In this document: positions 42,230-50,616 of the stretch, in pieces
Numbering within the stretch: position 1 is the stretch's first letter
Layout of the letters: each line of letters opens with the position of its first letter
Source: Gemmatimonadales bacterium
Lineage (GTDB): Bacteria > Gemmatimonadota > Gemmatimonadetes > Gemmatimonadales > GWC2-71-9
Direction of reading: 5' to 3'
DNA length: 64,000 bases
Assembly (NCBI GenBank): GCA_036265815.1
Contig: DATAOI010000044.1
Coordinates: 62,001 to 126,000 of the forward strand
Program-made: the position numbers and the translations under genes
The notes under the pieces: model-generated
Databases searched by the model: none
What the model saw: only the letters and a program-made list of their open reading frames with translations
Told to the model about the DNA's origin: nothing

Positions 42230-43753
42230 ATGAACTTATGGGCCACTAAGTCCATCACGGTCCTGCGCGCCGAGGCCGAGGCGACGGGCGAGCGCTCGCT
42301 CAAGCGGTCACTGGGGGCACTCAACCTGACCATGCTTGGTATCGGGGCCATTATCGGAGCGGGCATCTTCGTGCTCACCGGGCTGGCTGCCGCGCTGCAT
42401 GCAGGCCCGGCCGTGCCGATCTCCTTCATCGTCGCCGCCGTCGCGTGCGGACTGGCGGGCCTCTGCTACGCGGAGATGGCGAGCGCGGTGCCGGTTGCCG
42501 GGAGTGCGTACACCTACTCCTACGCCACCATGGGCGAGTTCGTCGCCTGGATCATCGGGTGGGACCTGGTACTGGAATACGCCATGGGCGCGGCCACGGT
42601 CGGCGTCGGCTGGTCCGGCTATTTCGTGAGTCTGCTCGACTATCTCGGCATTCACCTTCCGGAGGCTGTGACCTCTGCGCCGCTCCGCTTCTGCAGCGCG
42701 GCCGATGTCACCAATGCCGTGGCCCATTGCGTCCAGCCGGGATGGAACAACACGGGCGCGCTGGTGAACCTTCCGGCGATGGCGATCGTACTCCTGGCCA
42801 CCACGGTGCTGACCATCGGCATCGAGGAATCCGCCAAGGTCAACAACCTGATCGTCATCCTGAAGATCGCCGTGGTGCTCATGTTCCTGGTCTTCGGCTG
42901 GCGGTACGTGACCCCGTCCAACTGGCATCCCTTCATCCCGCCCAACACCGGCACCTTCGGCGAGTACGGGTGGAGCGGGGTGTTCCGCGGGGCCGGGCTC
43001 ATCTTCTTCGCCTATATCGGATTCGACGCCGTCAGCACGGCGGCGCAGGAGGCCCGCAATCCGCAGAAGGACATGCCGACGGGTATTCTGGGATCGCTGG
43101 GCATCTGCACCGTTCTCTACATCCTGGTGTCGCTGACCCTCACCGGACTGGTGAAGTACGATCGGCTCAACGTGGCGCACCCGGTGGCCTACGCGGTGGA
43201 GCAGATTCCTCAGCTCACCTGGCTGCGTCCGTTCATCAACGTCGGCGCGGTGCTCGGGCTCGGGTCGGTCGTGCTGGTCATGCTCCTGGGCCAGAGCCGG
43301 GTCTTCTACTCGATGTCTCGGGACGGCTTGATCGGAGCCTGGGCGGGGAAAGTGCATCCCCGCTTCCGTACCCCGTACCTCTCGACCATCGGCGTCGGTC
43401 TCATCGTCGCGGTCATCACCGGCACCTTCCCGATTCAGATTCTGGGTGAGCTGGTCAACATCGGAACCCTCCTCGCCTTCGTGCTGGTGTGCGGCGGCGT
43501 ATGGATCCTGCGGAACAAGCGGCCCGATCTGGAGCGGCCGTTCCGCACTCCCCTGGTGCCCCTGGTCCCCATCCTGGGTATCCTGGCGTGCTTCGGGCTG
43601 ATGGCCACGCTTCCCGGCGACACCTGGCTCCGCTTGTTCGTTTGGCTGGTGATCGGGTTCGGCATCTACTTCGGGTACAGCCGCAAGCACAGCGTGCTGC
43701 AGCAGGAGATCGCGGAATCGCCGGCTCCGGTCCGGGAGCCGGTGGGACGGTAG
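42230..43753 (+). CDS. APC-family cationic amino-acid transporter-type permease (third of three)
   Basis: 507 residues with 12-14 membrane segments. 'LGIGAIIGAGIFVLTG' in helix 1, 'AEMASAVPVAGSAYTYSYAT' in helix 2, 'FFAYIGFDAVSTAAQEARNP' and the C-terminal extra helices fit the CAT subfamily (as in YhdG/YfnA). It probably takes up amino acids such as arginine or branched-chain species. ATG start with AGAGGAT upstream. It ends before a strong terminator at 43781. Confidence 0.9.
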   Translation: MNLWATKSITVLRAEAEATGERSLKRSLGALNLTMLGIGAIIGAGIFVLTGLAAALHAGPAVPISFIVAAVACGLAGLCYAEMASAVPVAGSAYTYSYATMGEFVAWIIGWDLVLEYAMGAATVGVGWSGYFVSLLDYLGIHLPEAVTSAPLRFCSAADVTNAVAHCVQPGWNNTGALVNLPAMAIVLLATTVLTIGIEESAKVNNLIVILKIAVVLMFLVFGWRYVTPSNWHPFIPPNTGTFGEYGWSGVFRGAGLIFFAYIGFDAVSTAAQEARNPQKDMPTGILGSLGICTVLYILVSLTLTGLVKYDRLNVAHPVAYAVEQIPQLTWLRPFINVGAVLGLGSVVLVMLLGQSRVFYSMSRDGLIGAWAGKVHPRFRTPYLSTIGVGLIVAVITGTFPIQILGELVNIGTLLAFVLVCGGVWILRNKRPDLERPFRTPLVPLVPILGILACFGLMATLPGDTWLRLFVWLVIGFGIYFGYSRKHSVLQQEIAESPAPVREPVGR

Positions 43754-43780
43754 CCGCTCCCGCGAGATCGCAGGCAGACC

Positions 43781-43830
43781 AACGCGGACGGAAGGCCGGC
43801 TGACGGCCGCTCCGTCCGCGTTGTTCTATT
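43781..43830 (+). terminator. Intrinsic terminator after the CAT-type permease
   Basis: A 12-base perfect stem (43781-43792 with 43811-43822), extended inward by a GGCCG/CGGCC-type helix, is followed by GTTCTATT. It ends only 12 bases before the next start codon. Confidence 0.8.
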
Positions 43831-43841
43831 AGTATTTCCCC

Positions 43842-44870
43842 ATGCCGTTCGTGCTCGCTCCCGACCGGATCGCCGCCGCGCGGTCCCTCGCCACCGTGCT
43901 GACGCCCGGCCGCCGGGTCTGCCTGATCACCCACGTCAATCCCGACGGCGATGGGCTCGGCAGCGAGGCAGGCCTCGCCCACCTGCTGCGTGACCGCGGG
44001 ATCGAGGCGGTCGTGACCAACCCCACCCCGACGCCGCCCAGGTTCGAGTTCCTGTTTGAGGACTTGCCTTCTGTCGATCGCACCCGCGAGGCCGTGCGCG
44101 AGCTCCGACGTGCCGACGCGATCGTAGTGCTCGATATCTCCGATCTCGGCCGCCTCGGCATGCTGGGTGAGACGGTCCGCGCCAGCCGGGTGCCGGTGGC
44201 CTGCGTCGACCACCATGTGAGCGAAGGCATACTTCCCGATGGGCCGCGCTACCTGGATGCCAGTGCCGCCGCGACTGGCGAGCTGGTCTTCGAGCTGGCG
44301 CTCGCGAATGGCTGGAAGCTGACCGAGCAGGCCGCGCGCGGGCTCTACGTCGCCATCCTCACGGACACGGGAGGGTTTCGTTTCAGCAACACCCGGCCGC
44401 GCACGCTGCGAATCGCGGCGGAGCTGCTGGAAACCGGGGTGGACCCGGAGGAGATCTATCTCGAAGTGTACGCCCGCGCGCCCGAGGGACGCCCCCGTCT
44501 CTTCGCCGAGGCGCTGCAGACCCTGGTGGTCGAGCCGCAGCACGGCCTGGCGTGGGTGACGGTGCCCTCGGGAGCCATCGAGCGGTTGGGCGTGTCCTCG
44601 GATGACCTCGACGGCGTGGTGGAGTTTCCCCGCTCGATCGAGGGGGTGAGGATGGCCCTCCTGTTCCGGGAGGTGAGCCAGGGACGAGTCAAGGTCTCGC
44701 TTCGGTCGGTGGGCGCCGTGGATGTGGCGGCGTTTGCCAACAAGTTCGGCGGCGGGGGACACACCAAGGCGGCCGGCTTAGCCTTGCCGGGCACCCTCGC
44801 CGAAGTCCAAGCCACCGTGCTCGGCGCTGCGCGGACCTATCTCGGCGGCAATGGGGGGAAGCAGCGCTGA
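43842..44870 (+). CDS. DHH-family phosphoesterase, NrnA-like oligoribonuclease / pAp phosphatase
   Basis: 342 residues. The DHH domain has 'THVNPDGDGLGSE' near 30, 'VLDISDLGRLG' and 'CVDHHVSEG'; the DHHA1 domain ends in 'KFGGGGHTKAAGLALPG'. These are the Mn2+-binding and RNA-end-binding motifs of NrnA-type enzymes, which degrade two- to five-base RNAs and dephosphorylate pAp. The ATG lies 12 bases after a terminator and has no ribosome site, so its mRNA is probably leaderless. Confidence 0.9.
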   Translation: MPFVLAPDRIAAARSLATVLTPGRRVCLITHVNPDGDGLGSEAGLAHLLRDRGIEAVVTNPTPTPPRFEFLFEDLPSVDRTREAVRELRRADAIVVLDISDLGRLGMLGETVRASRVPVACVDHHVSEGILPDGPRYLDASAAATGELVFELALANGWKLTEQAARGLYVAILTDTGGFRFSNTRPRTLRIAAELLETGVDPEEIYLEVYARAPEGRPRLFAEALQTLVVEPQHGLAWVTVPSGAIERLGVSSDDLDGVVEFPRSIEGVRMALLFREVSQGRVKVSLRSVGAVDVAAFANKFGGGGHTKAAGLALPGTLAEVQATVLGAARTYLGGNGGKQR

Positions 44871-44874
44871 CGTG

Positions 44875-44902
44875 TTGACCGAGGTCTCTGGTATCCTATA
44901 TT
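44875..44902 (+). promoter_or_regulatory. Promoter of nfu-mrp with overlapping dyad
   Basis: TTGACC at 44875-44880 and TATATT at 44897-44902, 16 bases apart. A small dyad TCCTA/TAGGA (44894-44898 and 44910-44914) straddles the -10 and start site and could be an operator for an iron-sulfur regulator; that is speculative. Confidence 0.55.
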
Positions 44903-44936
44903 CCGAGTTTAGGAGTAGGAATTCCCTCTGAGGACC

Positions 44937-45167
44937 ATGGATACCATCGATCGGATCGAGAAAACACTCGACACCCTGCGTCCCTACATCGCGTCCCATC
45001 GCGGTCATGTGGAGGTCGTCGACTTCGACGAAAGCGAGGGCCTGCTGCTGCTTCGGCTGGGCGGCACCTGCCACGGCTGCGCCGCGTCCACCATCACCCT
45101 CAAGCAGGGCATCGAGACCCGGCTGCGGGCAATGGTGCCCGAGGTGAAGCAGGTGGAGGCCGTCTAG
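44937..45167 (+). CDS. NifU C-terminal-domain iron-sulfur scaffold
   Basis: 76 residues: just the Nfu domain. The cluster-binding CxxC is in 'GGTCHGCAASTITLKQGIE' near 44-47, and the N-terminal helix 'RIEKTLDTLRPYIASHRG' is typical. Two such chains bind a 4Fe-4S cluster and pass it to target proteins. The stop overlaps the GTG of the Mrp gene by one base, so scaffold and carrier are made together. ATG with TGAGGACC upstream. Confidence 0.9.
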   Translation: MDTIDRIEKTLDTLRPYIASHRGHVEVVDFDESEGLLLLRLGGTCHGCAASTITLKQGIETRLRAMVPEVKQVEAV

Positions 45168-46279
45168 TGGCGGACTCGATCGAGGCCCGGGTCGCCGCGG
45201 CCCTCGCGGCCATCCGCAACCCGCGGGTGGACAACGACCTGCTCTCCGCTGGGATGATCCGGGACCTCACTACCACCGAGGACGGGAAGGTGAGCTTCAC
45301 CTTCCTGCTGGCCCCGGAAGATCCGGCTACCCTGGTGCGTCAGGCGCGGGCCGCCGTGCAGGCAGTCGAGGGAGTGCGGCGGGACGAGGTCAAGATCACG
45401 GTCACCAATCCGGCGGGACCCGCGCGGGTGACCCATGCGGCGCCCACCGGTGCGGCCCCGCCCGCTCCGGAGCCGGCCCCCACGGCTGCGGAGCAGCCCA
45501 ACCTCGGCCGGATCATCGCGGTGTCCTCCGGCAAGGGTGGCGTAGGGAAGTCCACGGTGGCGGTGAACCTCGCCGTGGCGCTTGCCCAGGCCGGACTGCA
45601 GGTCGGGGTCATGGACGCGGACATCTACGGGCCCAATGTGCCGCGCATGTTCGGCGTCTTCGAGAAGCCCCCGGTTTACGGCGGAAAGATCCAGCCGCTC
45701 GAGGCGCACGGCGTCCGGCTCATGTCGCTCGGCTTCCTGGTCGAGCGAGATGCCCCTGCCATCTGGCGTGGCCCCATCATCATGAAGATCGTGCAGCAGT
45801 TTCTCCGCGATGTGGAGTGGGGGCAGCTGGATTATTTCATCGTGGACATGCCGCCCGGAACCGGCGATGCCCAGCTCTCCCTCGTGCAGGCCACCCACGT
45901 CTCCGGCGCAGTGATCGTGACCACCCCGCAGGAGATGGCCGTGGGTGATGCGCTCCGCGGCGCCAAGATGTTCGAGCGGGTAGGGGTGCCGGTGGTCGGG
46001 GTGATCGAGAACATGAGCGGCTTCACCGATCCGGAGACCGGGCGCCGCTTCGAGCTGTTCTCCTCGGGTGGCGGTCAGCGCCTGGCCGAGGAGCTGGGCG
46101 TGCCGCTGCTGGGCAGCGTGCCGCTGCAGCCGCGCCTGGCGGAGCTGGCCGATGCCGGAAACCCGGTGGTGGTCGCGGAACCGGAGAGCGCCGCCGGGCT
46201 GGTCCTGCGTCAGATCGCCGAGCAGCTTCAGGCCAAGACCGCCGGCCGGAGCGTCGCGCTGCCGATCCTTCGGGGTTGA
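45167..46279 (+). CDS. Mrp/NBP35-type iron-sulfur carrier ATPase without the CxxC
   Basis: 370 residues. Residues 1-90 are a MIP18/DUF59 domain, followed by an Ala/Pro linker and a deviant-Walker ATPase ('SSGKGGVGKSTVAVNLAVAL' near 124). 'VDMPPGTGDAQL' is the Walker B-like block. The usual CxxC after the 'ENMS' motif is absent: the sequence reads 'ENMSGFTDPETGRRFELF'. Such forms exist in other phyla, for example in actinobacteria. Still, the dimer may bind the cluster differently here, perhaps with help from the Nfu protein encoded just upstream. TGATG junction with the next gene. Confidence 0.88.
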   Translation: MADSIEARVAAALAAIRNPRVDNDLLSAGMIRDLTTTEDGKVSFTFLLAPEDPATLVRQARAAVQAVEGVRRDEVKITVTNPAGPARVTHAAPTGAAPPAPEPAPTAAEQPNLGRIIAVSSGKGGVGKSTVAVNLAVALAQAGLQVGVMDADIYGPNVPRMFGVFEKPPVYGGKIQPLEAHGVRLMSLGFLVERDAPAIWRGPIIMKIVQQFLRDVEWGQLDYFIVDMPPGTGDAQLSLVQATHVSGAVIVTTPQEMAVGDALRGAKMFERVGVPVVGVIENMSGFTDPETGRRFELFSSGGGQRLAEELGVPLLGSVPLQPRLAELADAGNPVVVAEPESAAGLVLRQIAEQLQAKTAGRSVALPILRG

Positions 46280-47037
46280 TGCCGCTCATTACCCTGCTCA
46301 CCGATTTCGGTACCACCGACTCCTACGTAGCCGAGATCAAGGGGGTACTCCTCAGCGCCGCTCCCGAGGCGGTGCTGGTGGACGTGACCCATCAGGTGCC
46401 CCCGGGAGAGGTGCGGGCCGGCGCCTATCTCCTGGGCCGCGCCTGGCATCGCTTCCCTGCGGGTACCACCCACCTGGCGGTCGTCGATCCGGGAGTGGGC
46501 ACCAGCCGGGCCGGCCTGGCTCTCCGGGCGCACGGCCACTGGTTCGTCGGACCAGACAACGGCCTCTTCACCCCGGTCATCCGCGACACCGAAGTCGAGA
46601 TCGTCGAGCTCAGGATCCCCCGCGGTGCCTCGCCGACGTTCCACGGGCGCGACCTCTTCGCTCCAGCAGCCGCGATGCTGGCGTGCGGCGAGCCGCTGCC
46701 GTCGCTGGGACGGCCGTTCGCGGGGGTTCCCCACCGCCTGGTCTACGCCGAACCGCACTACGAGGGGAAGTCGGTGCTGGGGGAGATCGTCTACGTCGAT
46801 CGCTTCGGCACTCTGGTGACGAACCTCGACACCGATCTGGTCCCGCCCTACGCCACGATGGAGGTCGAAGGCCTCGACCTGGGGCCGCTCCGCCGCACGT
46901 TCGGGGACGTGCCCACCGGCGGGCTCCTGGCCTACGTCGGATCGGGCGGAGCGGTCGAGGTGGCGGTACGCGACGGCTCGGCCGCGCGGCGGCTCGGGTT
47001 GGGGGTGGGGGGGAGGGTCCGGGCGAGGCTGGGGTAG
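46279..47037 (+). CDS. SAM hydrolase of the DUF62 / hydroxide adenosyltransferase family
   Basis: 252 residues. The family core is visible: 'TLLTDFGTTDSYVAEIKGVL' at the N-terminus, 'AVVDPGVGT', 'WFVGPDNGLF' and the triad region 'TFHGRDLFAPAAAML'. These proteins split SAM with water into adenosine and methionine; true fluorinases and chlorinases belong to the same fold but are rare and carry a loop not seen here. Translation is coupled to mrp. Role in the cell is unclear, possibly SAM homeostasis. Confidence 0.9.
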   Translation: MPLITLLTDFGTTDSYVAEIKGVLLSAAPEAVLVDVTHQVPPGEVRAGAYLLGRAWHRFPAGTTHLAVVDPGVGTSRAGLALRAHGHWFVGPDNGLFTPVIRDTEVEIVELRIPRGASPTFHGRDLFAPAAAMLACGEPLPSLGRPFAGVPHRLVYAEPHYEGKSVLGEIVYVDRFGTLVTNLDTDLVPPYATMEVEGLDLGPLRRTFGDVPTGGLLAYVGSGGAVEVAVRDGSAARRLGLGVGGRVRARLG

Positions 47038-47060
47038 GGGCGGCAGGGTGAGGTAGGGAG

Positions 47061-47090
47061 GGGCAAGGTGGGGCAAGGTGGGGCAAGGAT
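47061..47090 (+). repeat. Three tandem 10-base G-rich units
   Basis: GGGCAAGGTG is repeated three times (last copy ends AT) within a G-rich 60-base stretch right after the SAM hydrolase gene. The many GGG runs could form a quadruplex. No gene is seen between 47038 and 47173. Confidence 0.6.
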
Positions 47091-47123
47091 GGCACGGAAA
47101 CGAGGCAGGCGCCTTATACGCTG

Positions 47124-47168
47124 GCGCTCCTCGGGATGACAGCGTGGCGCCGCTCTTCGGGATGACAG
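47124..47168 (+). repeat. Two copies of a REP-like CGGGATGACAG element
   Basis: CTCCTCGGGATGACAG at 47127-47142 and CTCTTCGGGATGACAG at 47153-47168. The core is found again, inverted, at 55054-55088. Similar intergenic elements are widespread in bacterial genomes. Confidence 0.5.
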
Positions 47169-47173
47169 GGCGG

Positions 47174-47794
47174 TTACGACCTGCTTCCCACTACCGCCTC
47201 TCCCGAGCCCCTTTCCCCCGTCCCCGCCACCAGCCGCCGGAACAGCCCGAAGAACCGCCAGATCACCAGCACCGCCGCGATTACCAGCGCGACGACGAGC
47301 ACCGCCGTCACAATGGGATGCGTTGCCGCCAGCCAGGCGAGGAACACCGCGAAGGCGTCCTCCACCGTGCTGAGCGTCCAGTTGCTGAACGGCTCCGGGC
47401 TCGCGTTCACGGCCGCGCGGGTTGTGGCCTTGGCGCCGTGCGAGGTGAGGGCCACGCCGCCCGCGAGCAGTCCGGCTCCGATTCGCCACTCTTCCGGAAC
47501 GTTTCCCGAGAACGCGCTGTAGGAGAGAAAGGCAGCCGCGGGTGGGCGGATGAAGGTGTGCACCGCGTCCCACACCGAGTCGACGTAGGGGACCTTGTCC
47601 GCGACGAATTCGATCACGAACAGCGCCGTCGCCACCCCCACCACCAGCGGGTTGCTGAGGACGTGCAGCGGCTCGGGAAGCTGGACCAGACCGAAGCGCT
47701 GGAGCAGTCCAGCCGCCGCGACCGTCGCATAGAGATTGAGTCCGGAAGCGAAGGAGGTCCCGAGAACGTAGCCCAGCGTTTCGAGCGGCGTCAT
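47174..47794 (-). CDS. DUF4126 membrane protein
   Basis: 206 residues with four to five membrane segments. 'TSFASGLNLYATVAAAGLLQRFG', 'VIEFVADKVPYVDSVWDAVHTFIRP' and 'GAKATTRAAVNASPEP' are the conserved DUF4126 stretches. Function unknown; related proteins are found widely in bacteria. The ATG at 47794 is preferred over a TTG two codons earlier. It is downstream of the sigma/anti-sigma cassette, with a 43-base gap after the toastrack-like gene end, and may be independent. Confidence 0.82.
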   Translation of the reverse strand: MTPLETLGYVLGTSFASGLNLYATVAAAGLLQRFGLVQLPEPLHVLSNPLVVGVATALFVIEFVADKVPYVDSVWDAVHTFIRPPAAAFLSYSAFSGNVPEEWRIGAGLLAGGVALTSHGAKATTRAAVNASPEPFSNWTLSTVEDAFAVFLAWLAATHPIVTAVLVVALVIAAVLVIWRFFGLFRRLVAGTGERGSGEAVVGSRS

Positions 47795-47837
47795 GACCAA
47801 ACCTAGCCCTCTGCCGCGCGAGGCGGTGTGAGTCGCC

Positions 47838-48686
47838 TCACTCCACCCAGTCGATCTTCACCCCGCCGACCGCCGTCCTGAGCGAGATGTCCAGATGCCG
47901 CGCCGCTGTCTCGTACCCCGCCGTCACGTAGCCGGACCCGCTCCGCTGGAGTCCCTCCGGCTGGAAGCTCGCGAGAAAGTTGTCGGGGGTGATACGGACG
48001 CCCACCCGGCGCGGCAGGCGGAGCGTCAGCTCACCCAGCGCCATGCTCACGTCCACCCGGGAGCTCGAGGTCCAGACCCCCGCGAAATCGAGCAGCACCT
48101 TCCCCATGCCGCCCTCGAACGTAATCCGGTCGCACCGGCTGTTGCCCAATCCGAGCACCGACACCTCGGCCGCTCCCGCCGTGAGCGACGCCGACCGGCA
48201 GCGGGTGCCGTTGGGCTGGGAGAAGCGCACCACCGTCCTGCTCGCTCCGGTGGAGAGATGGAGATCGGTGAGCCGCAGGCCTCCCAACTCGAGGTCGCCG
48301 TCCACGGCGCCCAGCGCCACGTCCAGCGCGAGGTCGGTCCGGGGGGAGAACGCGACCTCGGCGGACTGCCGAAGCTGGTGCTGGGAGACCACCCTGATGC
48401 CGCCGCCGCCGGCCGCTCGAAATCCGAACGTCAGTCCGCCGCTGCCGGCGTCGTAGTCACTCAGGGGAAGGAAGCGCTCGCTGTCGTACGAGGCGTCCAT
48501 CCGGTACAGCTCGTTGGGCCGGCCGGCGGCGAGCCGAAGCGAGCCCGCGGCATAGTCGAGCCGCGCGGTGAGGCGGGTCTCACCATGCCACTGACGATAG
48601 GTGCTGAAGGGCCGCATGCTCTGGGCCGATGCGGCTTCCGCGCCGAGGCTCGACGCGAGAGTGAGCAGCAGAAGGCAGACCCGCAT
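47838..48686 (-). CDS. Exported beta-repeat protein, toastrack / DUF4097-like
   Basis: 282 residues with a signal peptide ending 'AEAASAQ'. The mature chain is a stack of short strands with frequent 'LDVALGAVDGDLELGGLRLTDL' and 'RVDVSMALGELTLRLP' patterns, as in the C-terminal adhesin-like toastrack fold of LiaF and DUF4097 proteins. These often occur with anti-sigma modules. It starts two bases before the bactofilin-like gene ends on the same strand and belongs to the sigma cassette. Exact role unknown. Confidence 0.65.
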   Translation of the reverse strand: MRVCLLLLTLASSLGAEAASAQSMRPFSTYRQWHGETRLTARLDYAAGSLRLAAGRPNELYRMDASYDSERFLPLSDYDAGSGGLTFGFRAAGGGGIRVVSQHQLRQSAEVAFSPRTDLALDVALGAVDGDLELGGLRLTDLHLSTGASRTVVRFSQPNGTRCRSASLTAGAAEVSVLGLGNSRCDRITFEGGMGKVLLDFAGVWTSSSRVDVSMALGELTLRLPRRVGVRITPDNFLASFQPEGLQRSGSGYVTAGYETAARHLDISLRTAVGGVKIDWVE

Positions 48687-48688
48687 GC

Positions 48689-49981
48689 TCAAAGCCCGCG
48701 GGTGGGCGTCCGGCCTCCCGGGCGCCGGGCAGCGGTGACCCCGAACTGCGGCGTCGCCCAGAGGTACTCGTCGGTGAGTGCCTCGGGGGGAATGAGGCGG
48801 CCCGCGAAGTTCTCCCGAATGCCCGCCCGGCTGAGCAGGGCTGCCCCGAAGCCGGCAGTTGCGAGCAGCCATGTCACCAGGAACGCCACACCCCGGATCA
48901 GATTGCCCGCCACGGGCACCCAGCCGAAGAGGGCCCAGGCGAGCCAGAACGCCGCCAGGCTTCCCAGCCCGACCAGCAGATAGCGATAACTATTGGGGGA
49001 GCCGATCATGCCCTGCGCCAGGCGGCGCCGAGTGTAGGTCTCGCCCATGGCGTGCGCCACCGCGAGATAGCCTCCAAGGGCGCCCACCACCACGAGCAGC
49101 CCGTAGACCACCACGGCGAACGGCAGCAGCAGGATCCCGGCGACGCTGAGCACCAGTCCCACTACCAGCATGCCGAAGGTGGGGAGCAGGAGGATCTGGC
49201 CCACCAGCCCGGTGACGAACGCTCGACCGAACGAGTGCGACACCGTATCCGAGACCACCTCGAGATTGGGGCGGCCGAACAGGACCAGCCCGAACCCGAG
49301 CGCGCCTAACGTGAGAAAGACGCCGACCACGCCCGAGACTCGGTGAAACACGGTCTCCAGCGCGCCGGGCGCCGGTGCTTCTCTGGCGGTGGGCCCTTCC
49401 GGAGCGGCGGCGCGGAGGCTGCGCACCTCTCCGCCGATCTCGCCGCCCTGATCGCGCACCTCGCCCCCGAGCGTCAGGATGTCGCCGCTCACCAGACCTC
49501 CGGGGTGCAGCACGACGTCACCGTCCACCGTCACCAGGTTGCCCATCAGCTTGCCGTACACATCGGCCGTGCCGTCCACCACCAGAAGGTGCCCCGGCAC
49601 GCTCTCGTTGGATCCAACGCTGAAGTCGCCCAGCCGGGCCGTGCCGCTCGGCACGGTGAGGCGCACGGCTCCATCATTCGTGCGCAGCGCCCGGCGCAGC
49701 TTCGATTCGATGACTGTGGGTTTGCTCAGGTCGCTGATGTCGACGGTGTGGTCCTCCGACTGCGCGGGCGCGATGGCCTGGGGACGCGGCCGGGGGCCAG
49801 GCTCCTGTTGAACGGCCTTGCGCATACTGGAGACGCCCGACACCAGCGCCCAGAAGTCGTGCACCAGCGTCACCGTGCACGAACTGCACGTCCCCGGCCG
49901 AGTGCCGGCCGAGGCTGGACGCGCCGCCGCGGCCAGCAGGAGCACCAGAAGGAGCCGGGCCGGGGCGCTAGACGCTGGCAT
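48689..49981 (-). CDS. Bactofilin-like domain fused to a multi-helix membrane part
   Basis: 430 residues. A signal peptide ends near 'ARPASAG' (residue 26). A Cys pair 'CSSC' follows. Residues 115-185 have the short-strand repeats of polymer-forming bactofilin-like proteins ('NESVPGHLLVVDGTADVYGK', 'GGLVSGDILTLGGEVRDQGG'). Residues 215-385 hold four or five membrane segments. The C-terminus is soluble. The ATG at 49981 overlaps the anti-sigma gene by 14 bases. The set sigma, anti-sigma, bactofilin-like, toastrack suggests an envelope-stress unit. Confidence 0.68.
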   Translation of the reverse strand: MPASSAPARLLLVLLLAAAARPASAGTRPGTCSSCTVTLVHDFWALVSGVSSMRKAVQQEPGPRPRPQAIAPAQSEDHTVDISDLSKPTVIESKLRRALRTNDGAVRLTVPSGTARLGDFSVGSNESVPGHLLVVDGTADVYGKLMGNLVTVDGDVVLHPGGLVSGDILTLGGEVRDQGGEIGGEVRSLRAAAPEGPTAREAPAPGALETVFHRVSGVVGVFLTLGALGFGLVLFGRPNLEVVSDTVSHSFGRAFVTGLVGQILLLPTFGMLVVGLVLSVAGILLLPFAVVVYGLLVVVGALGGYLAVAHAMGETYTRRRLAQGMIGSPNSYRYLLVGLGSLAAFWLAWALFGWVPVAGNLIRGVAFLVTWLLATAGFGAALLSRAGIRENFAGRLIPPEALTDEYLWATPQFGVTAARRPGGRTPTRGL

Positions 49982-50576
49982 GGGCCACCTGCTGGGTCGG
50001 AAGCGCCAGAAGGCGGCGGAACGCAAGAACACCGCCGATATAGGCCAGGGAGGCGAGCGCGGAGGCGAGGCCAAGACGCGCCGGATGGGCCGCCAGGCTG
50101 CGCAGGGCGGCGTACCATGGCTGCTCGATGAAGTTCGAGGCCACCCCACGCAGGGTCAGCCAGGCCGCGCGGCCCGCTTCGCCTGCCAGCCACGATCCCA
50201 AGGCGGCGAGGGTCTGCTGATGCCCGAGAGTCCAGACGATGCTCGCGGTCATGGAGCAGGCCAGCAACAGCGCAACACTCGCCGCCAGCGCCGCCGTTTT
50301 CCGGTTGGCGAAGAGACGACGCCGCGTTGATTCCAGCGAGCGGAGAGCGAACGGGTCCGGCACCGCCACCGATTGCATGACCCGGTCGGCGAAATCGGCG
50401 GAGGGACTCATCAGCGGAAGCGCGGACAGCAGGGTCACCAGCTCCTGCTCCGCCTGGGTCCGCTCGAGACACTCCGGGCACCGCTCCAGGTGGGACTGCG
50501 CGTCTGGTGAGAGCGCGCCGTCGAGCCACGCGTCGAGGTCTTCGGCGGACAGATGCCGTCCGGGTGCAGGGGTCAT
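49968..50576 (-). CDS. Zinc-finger anti-sigma factor
   Basis: 202 residues. His29, Cys33 and Cys36 in 'SHLERCPECL' form the zf-HC2 anti-sigma motif, with 'LDAWLDGALS' just before it. One membrane segment lies at about 92-113 and a second at about 170-190. Such proteins hold the cognate sigma factor at the membrane until a signal arrives. The cognate gene is 40 bases upstream on the same strand. Confidence 0.87.
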   Translation of the reverse strand: MTPAPGRHLSAEDLDAWLDGALSPDAQSHLERCPECLERTQAEQELVTLLSALPLMSPSADFADRVMQSVAVPDPFALRSLESTRRRLFANRKTAALAASVALLLACSMTASIVWTLGHQQTLAALGSWLAGEAGRAAWLTLRGVASNFIEQPWYAALRSLAAHPARLGLASALASLAYIGGVLAFRRLLALPTQQVAHASV

Positions 50577-50616
50577 AAGTGGACCCTCCTACGCTGGGGA
50601 ATCGGGGAAGGTTTCA

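Noticed and set aside
46279-47037. Fluorinase or chlorinase
   Set aside because: The protein has the general DUF62 motifs but not the halide-site loop; hydrolase is the safer call.
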